A stretch of 7,451 nt of DNA from Verrucomicrobia bacterium 12-59-8 (GCA_002279765.1 NCCR01000177.1:1-7451), one strand, 5' to 3'. Positions 1-5,588 are shown, counted from the stretch's first letter. The notes: generated by a model from the sequence alone, not told the origin. Made by a program: numbers and translations.

Positions 1-1922
1 GGCGTGCCAGCCACCGTCCCGCTCAGCGTCGGAGAGCTGAGGGTTTTGTTGGAGAGAGTGTCGGTGGAGCTGATGGTGGGAATAGCAACCCACGTTGGTG
101 TGACGGTTCCGTCTTGCGTCGTAGCGCCGCTTGCTTTGGCTAGGTACAATCCGCCTTCGTATACGGACAATGCGCCGTAGCCCACACTTCCGGTGTTACC
201 AGTCTTGAAGGCGACTGACGCGCCGTTCCAATGTGCGTAGAGGTTGTTTCCGAAGATGCCACGTCCATCCGCAGCGGACGACATGTGCGCCCAATGCAGC
301 GAGACGCCGCGCACGTTTTGAGGATCATTAAACTGATCGACACTGATGCCACCGCTAAACACCGGCGTGCCGCTGAACGTGGGGGAACCAGCAATGGTTC
401 CGCTCAGCGTCGGAGAGCTGAGGGTTTTGTTGGAGAGAGTGTCGGTGGAGCTGATGGTAACCATTGCGACGCTAGCCACTGTAGGCATGGTCGCGAAGCC
501 AATATCGCCCGCATTCGTAACAGTGATGCGATTTGTGTTCTGCGTGCGGATGGCGACGCCCCACGATGCGCTATCGATGAAGGCATAAGCGCCATCGCCG
601 CCGCTGATCTTCATGATCGACTGCGAGTTGCCAACGGTCAGGTCGGTGGAGTTAGAAGCGCCGCCAGTGGCGATGATCTGCGCGGCACCCCATGTATTCG
701 CGCCGTTATTGAGCGCAACAGTCGCGCCGCTCGTGCCGGTGTTCACAACCGCAGCTGTGCCCAGACCAAGGTTCGTGCGCGCGGAAGAGGCAGACGAAAG
801 GTCGCTCAGGTTGTTGGCTCTATATGCGTAAGTTGTGTCAGAGCCAGTTGCGGTTATTCCCAACGCTGTGCGGGCCGAGGCCGCATCAGCCGAGCCTGTA
901 CCGCCATTTGCAACAGACAGGACGGTGCCAGACCAATTTCCATTGTTGATCGTGCTTAGAACGGCCAGAGAGCCAAGGCCAAGGTTCGTGCGGGACGAAG
1001 CAGCGCTACTCACGTCGCTCAGGTTGTTAGCAGCTTGCAGCGCCGTGCCGCCATCAGTCACGCCAAGCGTAGCGCGAGCAGTTGCAGCGTCCGCATCGTC
1101 AAGCAGAGTGCGCGCGAACGATGTGAGCGATGTGAGTGTGAGCGTGCCAGCGCCATTGCCATACGGCAACGTGTCAGCCGCGAAGGTCAGGCCAGCGACT
1201 TGCGCGAGGTTCGCATGATAGGCCTGAACGTTGGTTCCGATGACAAGGCCAAACGCAGTCCGCGCGCCAGCGGCGTCGTTGGCTCCCGTTCCGCCGTTGC
1301 CAACGGAAAGCGCCGTACCAGACCAATTCGAGTTGTTGATTGTAGACGCAGTTGCGAGTGAGCCGAGACCAAGCGTGGTGCGGCCCGCGCTAGCGTCCGC
1401 ATCATCGACAAGCGATCTACCAAAAGATGTGAATGTAGCAAGAGACGCGGTGGACGCGCCTGTGAAATACATGAGCCTGTCAGCTGCAGGGACAACGCTG
1501 TTCAGGATTTCAATGTTTGCAGTATTGAATGCAGAAGCCAGAGCAAAGTCTGTTCCGTCGCAGAATACAAACGCCGTGGCGGTGGAAGGAATCGTAACGG
1601 CAACGCCGCCAGACGTCTTGATCCGGATCGCCTGCGTTGTGCCGTTTTCGATGCAATAGGTTTTGCTGACCGCAGGAGCAATGACGTCACGAGTCGCGGT
1701 GTTCGTGCCGGTCATTTTCAGGATATGGTAACGCGCCTGATCGGACGCGCCGTTAACAGTCGTCAGGGTGACGTTGGCATCGCCCATGGCGATTTCGAGA
1801 TAGCCAGCGACGGCAATCTCAAACAGGTCGCGCGTGCCGTTCTCGGTTGTGCCCCAAGAACCGGACTTCTCGCCGTTGCCGATTTTCTCTAGACGGAGCC
1901 TAGACGTGTAGGTTGAAGGCAT
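1..1922 (-). CDS. Modular phage tail fibre, C-terminus beyond the window
   Basis: Probable receptor-binding tail fibre at the virion tip; 640 complete codons are present and the stop lies beyond the window edge. I read this frame directly from the ATG at 1922-1920. Residues 1-130 begin MPSTYTSRLRLEKIGNGEKS and resemble the N-terminal attachment region common in podovirus fibres, with an SGSWGT motif and a beta-rich stretch. The rest is shaft-like repeat: NGGTGANDAAGARTAFG near residue 210, NGGTGSADAASARTALG near 340, NNLSD[VL]SSA near 300 and 370, and TISSTDTLSNKTLSSPTLSG at about 489 and again at about 616. Glycine, serine, threonine, alanine and asparagine dominate, as in trimeric fibre shafts. 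The leader is only 33 bases and carries GGGGTAGAGA directly before ATG, a poor Shine-Dalgarno match. The family call is firm; the host receptor is unknown because the distal tip is missing. Confidence 0.88.
   Translation of the reverse strand, partial: MPSTYTSRLRLEKIGNGEKSGSWGTTENGTRDLFEIAVAGYLEIAMGDANVTLTTVNGASDQARYHILKMTGTNTATRDVIAPAVSKTYCIENGTTQAIRIKTSGGVAVTIPSTATAFVFCDGTDFALASAFNTANIEILNSVVPAADRLMYFTGASTASLATFTSFGRSLVDDADASAGRTTLGLGSLATASTINNSNWSGTALSVGNGGTGANDAAGARTAFGLVIGTNVQAYHANLAQVAGLTFAADTLPYGNGAGTLTLTSLTSFARTLLDDADAATARATLGVTDGGTALQAANNLSDVSSAASSRTNLGLGSLAVLSTINNGNWSGTVLSVANGGTGSADAASARTALGITATGSDTTYAYRANNLSDLSSASSARTNLGLGTAAVVNTGTSGATVALNNGANTWGAAQIIATGGASNSTDLTVGNSQSIMKISGGDGAYAFIDSASWGVAIRTQNTNRITVTNAGDIGFATMPTVASVAMVTISSTDTLSNKTLSSPTLSGTIAGSPTFSGTPVFSGGISVDQFNDPQNVRGVSLHWAHMSSAADGRGIFGNNLYAHWNGASVAFKTGNTGSVGYGALSVYEGGLYLAKASGATTQDGTVTPTWVAIPTISSTDTLSNKTLSSPTLSGTVAGT
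19..77. repeat. 59-bp perfect direct repeat, copy 1 (fibre gene)
   Basis: Bases 19-77 are identical to 400-458. The spacing of 381 bases is exactly 127 codons, so both copies are read in the same frame and encode TISSTDTLSNKTLSSPTLSG plus flanking residues. Similarity continues at protein level towards lower coordinates (AGTP here, AGSP in the other copy). This is an internal duplication within the fibre gene. Confidence 0.95.
400..458. repeat. 59-bp perfect direct repeat, copy 2 (fibre gene)
   Basis: Second copy of the 59-base repeat at 19-77. Identity stops at 459 and at 399, where the flanking codons diverge. Identity of nearly 60 bases, including third codon positions, between modules that otherwise differ points to recent duplication or gene conversion. 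Confidence 0.95.
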
Positions 1923-1976
1923 TCTCTACCCCAGATAATCGGGGCGATTATACCATTACTTGAGGCGCAATATGGG
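1923..1976 (-). promoter_or_regulatory. Putative extended -10 promoter with leader hairpin, tail fibre
   Basis: On the minus strand TATAAT is at 1952-1947, preceded by TGG, giving an extended -10 (TGnTATAAT). The -35 position, 18 bases upstream at 1976-1971, reads CCCATA, a poor sigma-70 match. A start seven bases after the -10 would be at about G1940. A short hairpin pairs CCCC (1944-1941) with GGGG (1932-1929); the GGGG is the only purine-rich element before the fibre ATG. The predicted start would remove the 5' arm. The element lies just after, and slightly overlaps, the stop of the 137-residue gene. The -10 match is seen directly; promoter activity is inferred. Confidence 0.5.
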
Positions 1977-2369
1977 ATAGTCAGAAGTGGCAGATGGCAT
2001 TGAAACGGTAAAAGTTCCAGAAACGCTCTCGCGGGCTCCGCCGAAGCTGATGACCGCAATAGCCTTGTTGCCGCTGGATGCGTTATAAATCAACGCTCCC
2101 TCCGCCTCAATCTCAGCCGTCCATGAGGGACTTGAAAACACCACCGTCACAACGCCGTTTGACCGGCTAATCGTGGCAGTCACGGTCGCCCCGCCAGCGG
2201 CGTAACCCGACTCGTCTACTTCTCCCGTCGCGGTATAGGCCGTTGTGTTCTGTGACAAAGACGCCGAGCTGCCGTAGAGAGCAACTTTGAGAGTGTCTGC
2301 TGTGAGGTCATGGTCGCCTTCAAGTAGCTCTTGCTTGAACGAAGAGCAGACCCCTTGATAAATTCCCAT
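1956..2369 (-). CDS. Small phage virion-type protein (137 aa)
   Basis: The protein has an N-terminal motif FKQELLEGDHDL (residues 11-22), then TLKVALYGSSASL (26-38), a TTAYTATGEV stretch (42-51) and GYAAGG (56-61), followed by alternating hydrophobic beta strands to the end. From memory this pattern recurs in uncharacterised structural proteins of tailed phages, encoded near connector and fibre genes. The beta-rich C-terminal part would fit an Ig-like or decoration fold, but no enzymatic motif is visible. AGGAG lies about nine bases before the ATG, and the gene starts three bases after the stop of the upstream adaptor gene, so it probably shares that transcript. Its stop codon is followed almost at once by the candidate fibre promoter. 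The exact virion role is unknown. Confidence 0.75.
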   Translation of the reverse strand: MGIYQGVCSSFKQELLEGDHDLTADTLKVALYGSSASLSQNTTAYTATGEVDESGYAAGGATVTATISRSNGVVTVVFSSPSWTAEIEAEGALIYNASSGNKAIAVISFGGARESVSGTFTVSMPSATSDYPILRLK

Positions 2370-2372
2370 CTG

Positions 2373-3041
2373 TTATTGCTCCTGAACATTCGGGCGCTGA
2401 TATTCTCTCCTGCGACGATCTGTCCTAGCCTTGCCTTCCTGCTCCTGCTTGGTAAGGCCAGCAGCATCCATGAACAGAGCCTTGTATTGCTCCGCCTGTT
2501 GAGGTTCGATGATATACATGGCCGCAAACATGAGAGCGCCGTAGGTCAAAGCGGTTTCCATGTTGGTGGAAATCCACGTTGTGTCGTCGTCTCCGCCTGC
2601 CGTCAGGGACGCCGGACGGCTCGAATACTCAAGCGTGTAGGCGTATGTGGCGTCAGGGGCTGGCGCAAGCCTGAGCTCGATCGTGGTTGAGTTGTCGCCT
2701 TGACCGTAGTATCGCGGACGTGCGCGATCCGCACTCAATGTGCTGGGATAAGCAGCGTCAAGGAACGAAGAATCCTTGTGTTTCAACTGATATTTGACGT
2801 TGCTGTCGGTCACGGAAAATTGAAGCGGAGCAATGTAATCAGCCGGAACTGTTAGCGTAGCGGTCCCGATAACCAAGTTTCCAGTAGCTTTCTTGGTCAT
2901 TACGGGAAGCTGGCAGGACTTGATAATCATGTCCTCAGCCTGACGAATGAAGTCGTCAAGGTGTGCATCAAACGTGGTTTCGTCATCCGACTGAAGCGTG
3001 TCGGAAATCAGAGTTTTAAGCTCAGCCTTGGTAATAGCCAT
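2373..3041 (-). CDS. Probable head-tail adaptor, SU10-adaptor-like (222 aa)
   Basis: Probably part of the connector joining the portal to the tail. An N-terminal helical segment (about 1-45, with DDFIRQAEDMIIKSCQLP at 28-45) precedes a beta-rich middle with VPADYIAPLQF. Further on are RYYGQGD and a LAPAPDATYAYTLEYSSRP strand pair, then a helical C-terminus ending in a charged RTDRRRREYQ tail. This layout matches, from memory, phage adaptor proteins of the SU10 type. The frame is open upstream to an ATG 21 codons earlier. I chose ATG 3041 because it overlaps the upstream stop as TAATG (translational coupling), and because the extension (MGSCWQRHCC...) lies inside the upstream gene and is unlike the family N-terminus. 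The fold assignment is inferred by pattern only. Confidence 0.75.
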   Translation of the reverse strand: MAITKAELKTLISDTLQSDDETTFDAHLDDFIRQAEDMIIKSCQLPVMTKKATGNLVIGTATLTVPADYIAPLQFSVTDSNVKYQLKHKDSSFLDAAYPSTLSADRARPRYYGQGDNSTTIELRLAPAPDATYAYTLEYSSRPASLTAGGDDDTTWISTNMETALTYGALMFAAMYIIEPQQAEQYKALFMDAAGLTKQEQEGKARTDRRRREYQRPNVQEQ

Positions 3042-3328
3042 TAGGACAACCACTGAAATTTGTTTTGCAATGATACAGCAATGACGTTGCCAACAGGAGC
3101 CCAAGCGAACATTGAAGACTCATCCGCGTTGAATGTGGGATCATCCAGCGATTGATCCTCATCCGTATTAAATGCGTCGGCGTCGTCCCTGATATTGTAC
3201 GGGTCTAGGCAATCCCGGCAAACACGCAGCTCTTCGCGGTTCGGTTGAACCTCGTAATAAAGCTTGCGGAGCGGGAACCTGAACCCGCACCGCTTGCAGT
3301 TGCCAATTGCATTCTTTTCGCTGGCCAT
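3041..3328 (-). CDS. Small zinc-ribbon phage protein (95 aa)
   Basis: Two CxxC pairs, C11-K-R-C14 and C37-R-D-C40, are 22 residues apart, as expected for a single zinc ribbon. After the second knuckle comes DPYNIRDDADAF, then an acidic, probably flexible tail (residues 45-70). Small zinc-ribbon proteins sit beside connector genes in many tailed phages, where they are suspected virion or assembly factors; the function is not established. The ATG directly abuts the upstream stop (TAAATG), with GGTAGG as the nearest purine-rich element. The stop overlaps the next start by one base (TAATG), so all three genes are likely translated in a coupled way. The four cysteines are seen directly; zinc binding is inferred. 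Confidence 0.75.
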   Translation of the reverse strand: MASEKNAIGNCKRCGFRFPLRKLYYEVQPNREELRVCRDCLDPYNIRDDADAFNTDEDQSLDDPTFNADESSMFAWAPVGNVIAVSLQNKFQWLS

Positions 3329-3997
3329 TTACCTACCGATGTGCGGCCTGACAAAGAAGCTCGATCGATCGCGATCTTCCTCTTTGGCGTTGGCCAACTG
3401 CTCCCGATAGATCGGCATGAGGAAGTTGGCCTTATCGTATTTGTCGCGCTTGATGGCGATCTTGATAGCCAGACCAGTGATGATGGGCGGAATGAACCGC
3501 GTCGGCATATCCAGTGTGGACGTCACCCCGCCTGCGTCCTCAATGCGTCTCAAACGCCAATAGACGAGCGTGTAGGCCCTATCAGGGATCGGCCAGATAC
3601 GAGCAACCGGCTGAAGCTTGCGCTCAACCATGATCGTTGTGGGGAAGCCGACTTGGTTCTTGCTGGTGAGCGCTGACCAGCGCGGGAAGCCCACTCTGCG
3701 CAGCCTTGTATCGCTTTGGGACGTGCCTGTGCCTGTCCTGATGGAGGCGTGGAGAAGATCGATCGTATCGACCGGGAGGTCATATTCGCCGTCGCCAGAC
3801 GTTATGGGAAGGGTTTCCTCTTCCACGGTCCAGAGGTTCAGGCCCTCATTTCCCCATTCAAGCTTGAGAATATCAAGGCTTCGAATAGCCGACTCGAAGT
3901 CGTTGCCGGTACGCATTTCAACCCCAGCAAGCTCGAAAGCTTCTTCTAGGACTGTGCCATTATCTGGATTGAATGCCGTTGTGCCGCTTGTGGCCAT
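3329..3997 (-). CDS. Probable connector/adaptor virion protein (222 aa)
   Basis: This is a second connector-type protein. It opens with ATSGTTAFNPDNGTVLEEAF, followed by AGVEMRTGNDFESAIRSLD and LEWGNEGLNLWTVEE, an alpha-helical region seen in many podovirus head-tail proteins. The middle is beta-rich: YDLPVDTIDLLHASIRTG, GFPRWSALTSKNQVGFPTT, then RIWPIPDRAYTLVYWRLRRI. The C-terminus is helical and basic. The WPIPD...YTLVYWRLR segment parallels APAPD...YTLEYSSRP of the 222-residue adaptor two genes downstream, suggesting a common fold. A clear CGGAG lies about seven bases before the ATG. Only 24 bases separate this ATG from the stop of the XRE-like gene. The role could be connector, tail-tube or ejection-related; the family similarity is from memory. 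Confidence 0.72.
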   Translation of the reverse strand: MATSGTTAFNPDNGTVLEEAFELAGVEMRTGNDFESAIRSLDILKLEWGNEGLNLWTVEEETLPITSGDGEYDLPVDTIDLLHASIRTGTGTSQSDTRLRRVGFPRWSALTSKNQVGFPTTIMVERKLQPVARIWPIPDRAYTLVYWRLRRIEDAGGVTSTLDMPTRFIPPIITGLAIKIAIKRDKYDKANFLMPIYREQLANAKEEDRDRSSFFVRPHIGR

Positions 3998-4020
3998 AGT
4001 GCGCTCCGGGGTAGAGACGC

Positions 4021-4026
4021 ATTATA
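4021..4026 (-). promoter_or_regulatory. TATAAT element before the 3997 gene (weak promoter candidate)
   Basis: A perfect TATAAT on the minus strand includes the TAA stop of the XRE-like gene and lies 23 bases before the next ATG. It has no TGn extension, and the -35 position is GC-only (GCGCGC with 17-base spacing), so it is weaker than the elements before the holin and fibre genes. It might let the connector genes be transcribed independently of the regulator gene, but overlap with codons could explain it. Confidence 0.22.
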
Positions 4027-4309
4027 ACTGAATCTTCTCTTCAGCGCGCCGCTTCTTCTCAGCCGCGAATAGCTTGTAAAGGTTCATGAAGTGATCAGGA
4101 GGGTAGCCCAATACCTCCCCAAATGCCTTTGAAGCTGCCGGACCTATGCCCGCTTTTCCATTATAAACCTGCGATAGCTGAGAGGTAGAGATGTTGTCGT
4201 AATACCTGAGGCCATAGCGGGTAGCGCCTGCATCTTTAAGTTCGGATTGCAGGAATTCCCCGAAGTGGGCGAAGCGATCGCACAAGTCTTCAACGTATTT
4301 TTTGAGCAT
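4022..4309 (-). CDS. Cro/XRE-like helix-turn-helix protein (95 aa)
   Basis: Likely a small DNA-binding regulator. After an N-terminal helical stretch (residues 1-28) comes a helix-turn-helix-like segment. NISTSQLSQVYNGKAGIGPA at residues 39-58 fits the XRE recognition-helix pattern (S..LSQ...GK), and FGEVLGYPPDHF follows as the usual next helix. The C-terminus is strongly charged (AAEKKRRAEEK). It has no membrane or catalytic segment. The ATG at 4309 has only a weak AAGA-type ribosome site, so translation may be low. The gene sits alone between a terminator-like hairpin and the connector block, an unusual place for a regulator in a phage late region. Its target and whether it represses or activates are unknown; a nucleoid- or assembly-related DNA-binding role is possible. 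Confidence 0.68.
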   Translation of the reverse strand: MLKKYVEDLCDRFAHFGEFLQSELKDAGATRYGLRYYDNISTSQLSQVYNGKAGIGPAASKAFGEVLGYPPDHFMNLYKLFAAEKKRRAEEKIQL

Positions 4310-4320
4310 GATGTCATCTT

Positions 4321-4355
4321 AATACACAACCGCCCCAGAGTAAACTCTGGGGCGG
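4321..4355 (-). terminator. Probable intrinsic terminator after the 197-aa gene
   Basis: A perfect 11-base-pair stem, 4330-4340 (CCGCCCCAGAG) with 4345-4355, closes a four-base loop. It is GC-rich and lies 36 bases past the stop of the 197-residue gene. Read on the minus strand the stem is followed by TTGTGTATT, rich in T but broken, so termination may be partial. The plus-strand side has no T tract, so minus-strand termination is the better reading. No clear promoter is visible between here and the XRE-like start. Confidence 0.65.
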
Positions 4356-4367
4356 GATTACGTGTTT

Positions 4368-4378
4368 GCGCTAAGCGC
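4368..4378. repeat. Small palindrome GCGCTAAGCGC
   Basis: A short inverted repeat, GCGC-TAA-GCGC, lies in the 81-base gap between the 197-residue gene and the XRE-like gene. It could be an operator half-site pair for the neighbouring regulator, but it is short and I found no second copy before another gene. Chance is a good alternative. Confidence 0.2.
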
Positions 4379-4390
4379 TACTACACAGTC

Positions 4391-4984
4391 TTAGGTGACA
4401 GTGGCGGAGAACATGTCGGCAACGTTCGAACCAGCCGGGACCACAACAGCGCCTTTGACGGCCCAAGTGTCAGCCGCGACGTCAACAAGCTCGATCCAGT
4501 CGCCAATCTGGCCACCAGTTGTCGTGCCGTTGAGCGTGATGGTGTCGTCAGTGCTGGACGCGGCATAGCCCGTGACGGCGTTGGAGTCGTTGTCCAGCGA
4601 CGAGACAAAGCCCTTCATGACGTCATCGCCAACAACCTTGATAAGGTGGTTGTTGGTATTGACCGCTTTCACAAGGAAGCGGAACACAGCGCCAGTGCCA
4701 GCCGCAGCCGGGAGCGTGACAGTCGATGCAGCGGCGGAGTGATCCAGAAGGATGATCTTGTCCGAATGGTCCGCAACAGTCAGCGTGAGCGCTGTGCCGC
4801 CAACGGAAACCAAGCGAGCCGAGACGTCTGCAATGCGGTTGAGTTCCGCCTTGGTCGCACCGCTCAGAATGCCGCCGTCAAGGTCAGCAACAACCGAAGC
4901 GGCCTTGACTTCGCCGTTCGGCGTGTCGATCATCTGGTTCGCACCAGCCGCAAATACCTTAAGGGGGCCTGTAACCGAACCCAT
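4391..4984 (-). CDS. Phage virion-type protein (197 aa), decoration or stalk-like
   Basis: The sequence reads as a beta-rich structural protein. A short N-terminal part (MGSVTGPLKVFAAGANQ) is followed by ATKAELNRIADVSARLVS (residues 43-60), then a repeated-strand region. That region contains LTLTVADHSDKIILLDHSA (66-84), VTLPAAAGTGAVFRFLV (89-105), HLIKVVGDDVMKGFV (113-127), DTITLNGTTTGGQIGDWIELVDV (147-169) and WAVKGAVV (174-181), ending in MFSATVT. From memory, proteins with the same pattern follow capsid genes in podovirus-like genomes, which suggests a head decoration or fibre-stalk role. No enzymatic motif is visible. AGAAGGA seven bases before the ATG is a strong ribosome site, and the gene starts three bases after the holin stop, so the two are co-transcribed. 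A terminator-like hairpin follows it. Confidence 0.75.
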   Translation of the reverse strand: MGSVTGPLKVFAAGANQMIDTPNGEVKAASVVADLDGGILSGATKAELNRIADVSARLVSVGGTALTLTVADHSDKIILLDHSAAASTVTLPAAAGTGAVFRFLVKAVNTNNHLIKVVGDDVMKGFVSSLDNDSNAVTGYAASSTDDTITLNGTTTGGQIGDWIELVDVAADTWAVKGAVVVPAGSNVADMFSATVT

Positions 4985-4987
4985 GAC

Positions 4988-5278
4988 TTAGTCCTTCTGC
5001 CAAGGAAATTTAATTTTAGTTTCGGCCTTGATTCGACCGATGACCGCGAGGATACCGCCCACCGCAGCCGAAATACCCAGAGACTTCTCAATGATCACAT
5101 CGATCATGTCGCCCACGTTTTTGGCGTCATCGGCTGTGAAACCAATGCCAAAAATAACAGCCAAGCCGCTGACCGCAGCCAGCGCTCCACCGATCACACC
5201 CTTGGAAAGAAGGGCATTTTTGGTAGGGGCTGGAGCCGCTACAGCGGGAGCTTCGACTTGCGGAGCGTCTTCAGACAT
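4988..5278 (-). CDS. Putative two-helix holin (96 aa)
   Basis: A likely class II-type holin that permeabilises the inner membrane so the endolysin can reach peptidoglycan. Residues 1-20 form a proline- and alanine-rich cytoplasm-like tail. Hydrophobic helices lie at about 27-47 (VIGGALAAVSGLAVIFGIGF) and 65-82 (KSLGISAAVGGILAVIGRI), linked by an acidic loop (TADDAKNVGDMID). A basic end (RIKAETKIKFPWQK) follows. The GGILAVIGRIKAETKI ending resembles many proteobacterial phage holins. The GH108 endolysin gene lies two genes upstream on the same strand. The ATG at 5278 comes straight after the T-run of a terminator-like hairpin, whose 3' arm supplies the only purine-rich element (GGTGGA), so expression is probably tightly controlled. 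No lysis test is implied by the sequence. Confidence 0.75.
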   Translation of the reverse strand: MSEDAPQVEAPAVAAPAPTKNALLSKGVIGGALAAVSGLAVIFGIGFTADDAKNVGDMIDVIIEKSLGISAAVGGILAVIGRIKAETKIKFPWQKD

Positions 5279-5313
5279 AAGAAAAATCCACCGGGCTAGA
5301 TGCCCGATGGATT
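5279..5313 (-). terminator. Hairpin plus T-run touching the holin start
   Basis: The stem pairs 5285-5296 with 5302-5313, with one mismatch (5291/5307) and a five-base loop at 5297-5301. Read on the minus strand it is followed immediately by TTTTTCTT (5286-5279) and then the holin ATG. It is a convincing intrinsic terminator for RNA coming from the endolysin and 74-residue genes. It also buries GGTGGA (5292-5287), the only candidate ribosome site of the holin, in its 3' arm. Confidence 0.75.
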
Positions 5314-5340
5314 ATAGCAGAACAAAAAAGAGCTTGTGGG
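5303..5340 (-). promoter_or_regulatory. Putative extended -10 promoter for the holin
   Basis: On the minus strand TGCTATAAT (5319-5311) is a perfect extended -10. CCCACA (5340-5335) lies 18 bases upstream of the TATAAT, matching three of six -35 positions. A T-rich spacer precedes it. The predicted start is near G5304, inside the 5' arm of the terminator-like hairpin, so RNA made here would lack most of that arm. The same CCCAYA-N18-TATAAT spacing occurs before the tail fibre gene. Confidence 0.55.
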
Positions 5341-5565
5341 CTACTCTTCCGTGTCGCCGGGTTTGTCAGGCTGGAGCTCAGCAACAGGCTGGAGCTCAGC
5401 AACGGCGCGAGCCACATTGTCAACCGCGATCAGCTTCATCGCGCCGTCCCGCGCAGCGTTACCGCCAACTTGGTTGATTTGCGCACCAAGGTTGCGCGTG
5501 AGAAGATCAAGACCAGCCAGAATAATCTGACGATCGTTATCCGAAACAGTGATATTGAAAACCAT
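5341..5565 (-). CDS. Small uncharacterised phage protein (74 aa)
   Basis: I do not recognise a family. Residues 1-45 look folded (MVFNITVSDNDRQIILAGLD, then LLTRNLGAQINQVGGNA), while the end is acidic and probably disordered (PDKPGDTEE). The hexapeptide VAELQP occurs twice in tandem at residues 55-66, from an 18-base DNA duplication. There is no membrane segment or signal peptide, so it is probably cytoplasmic. AGAGGGA lies six bases before the ATG, a good ribosome site, and the gene starts 23 bases after the endolysin stop. Its place between endolysin and holin suggests a lysis accessory role or simple co-transcription. A minor virion protein is also possible. Confidence 0.7.
   Translation of the reverse strand: MVFNITVSDNDRQIILAGLDLLTRNLGAQINQVGGNAARDGAMKLIAVDNVARAVAELQPVAELQPDKPGDTEE
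5367..5402. repeat. Tandem 18-bp duplication
   Basis: The 18-mer at 5367-5384 is repeated perfectly at 5385-5402. It adds six codons in frame (VAELQP) near the end of the 74-residue protein. The identity suggests a recent slippage or duplication event. Confidence 0.95.
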
Positions 5566-5588
5566 GGAGTCCCTCTGAGCTTGTCTCC

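Noticed and set aside
231..959. Plus-strand open frame of 242 codons opposite the tail fibre
   Set aside because: The opposite strand carries a clear fibre with recognisable repeats; this frame is Arg- and Ala-rich with no motif and no start signal.
3042..3104. 21-codon N-terminal extension of the 222-residue adaptor
   Set aside because: It lies wholly within the zinc-ribbon gene, has a Cys- and Trp-rich sequence unlike the family, and the internal ATG has a TAATG coupling overlap.
4161..4166. TATAAT inside the XRE-like gene (minus strand)
   Set aside because: It is within codons, lacks TGn, and is far from any start codon; one such match is expected by chance.
4247..5299. Long plus-strand open frame (350 codons) opposite the holin and the 197-residue gene
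   Set aside because: It is antisense to three well-supported genes, crosses both hairpins, is rich in Arg, Ser, His and Asp without domain pattern, and has no convincing ribosome site. It is a shadow of codon bias on the other strand.
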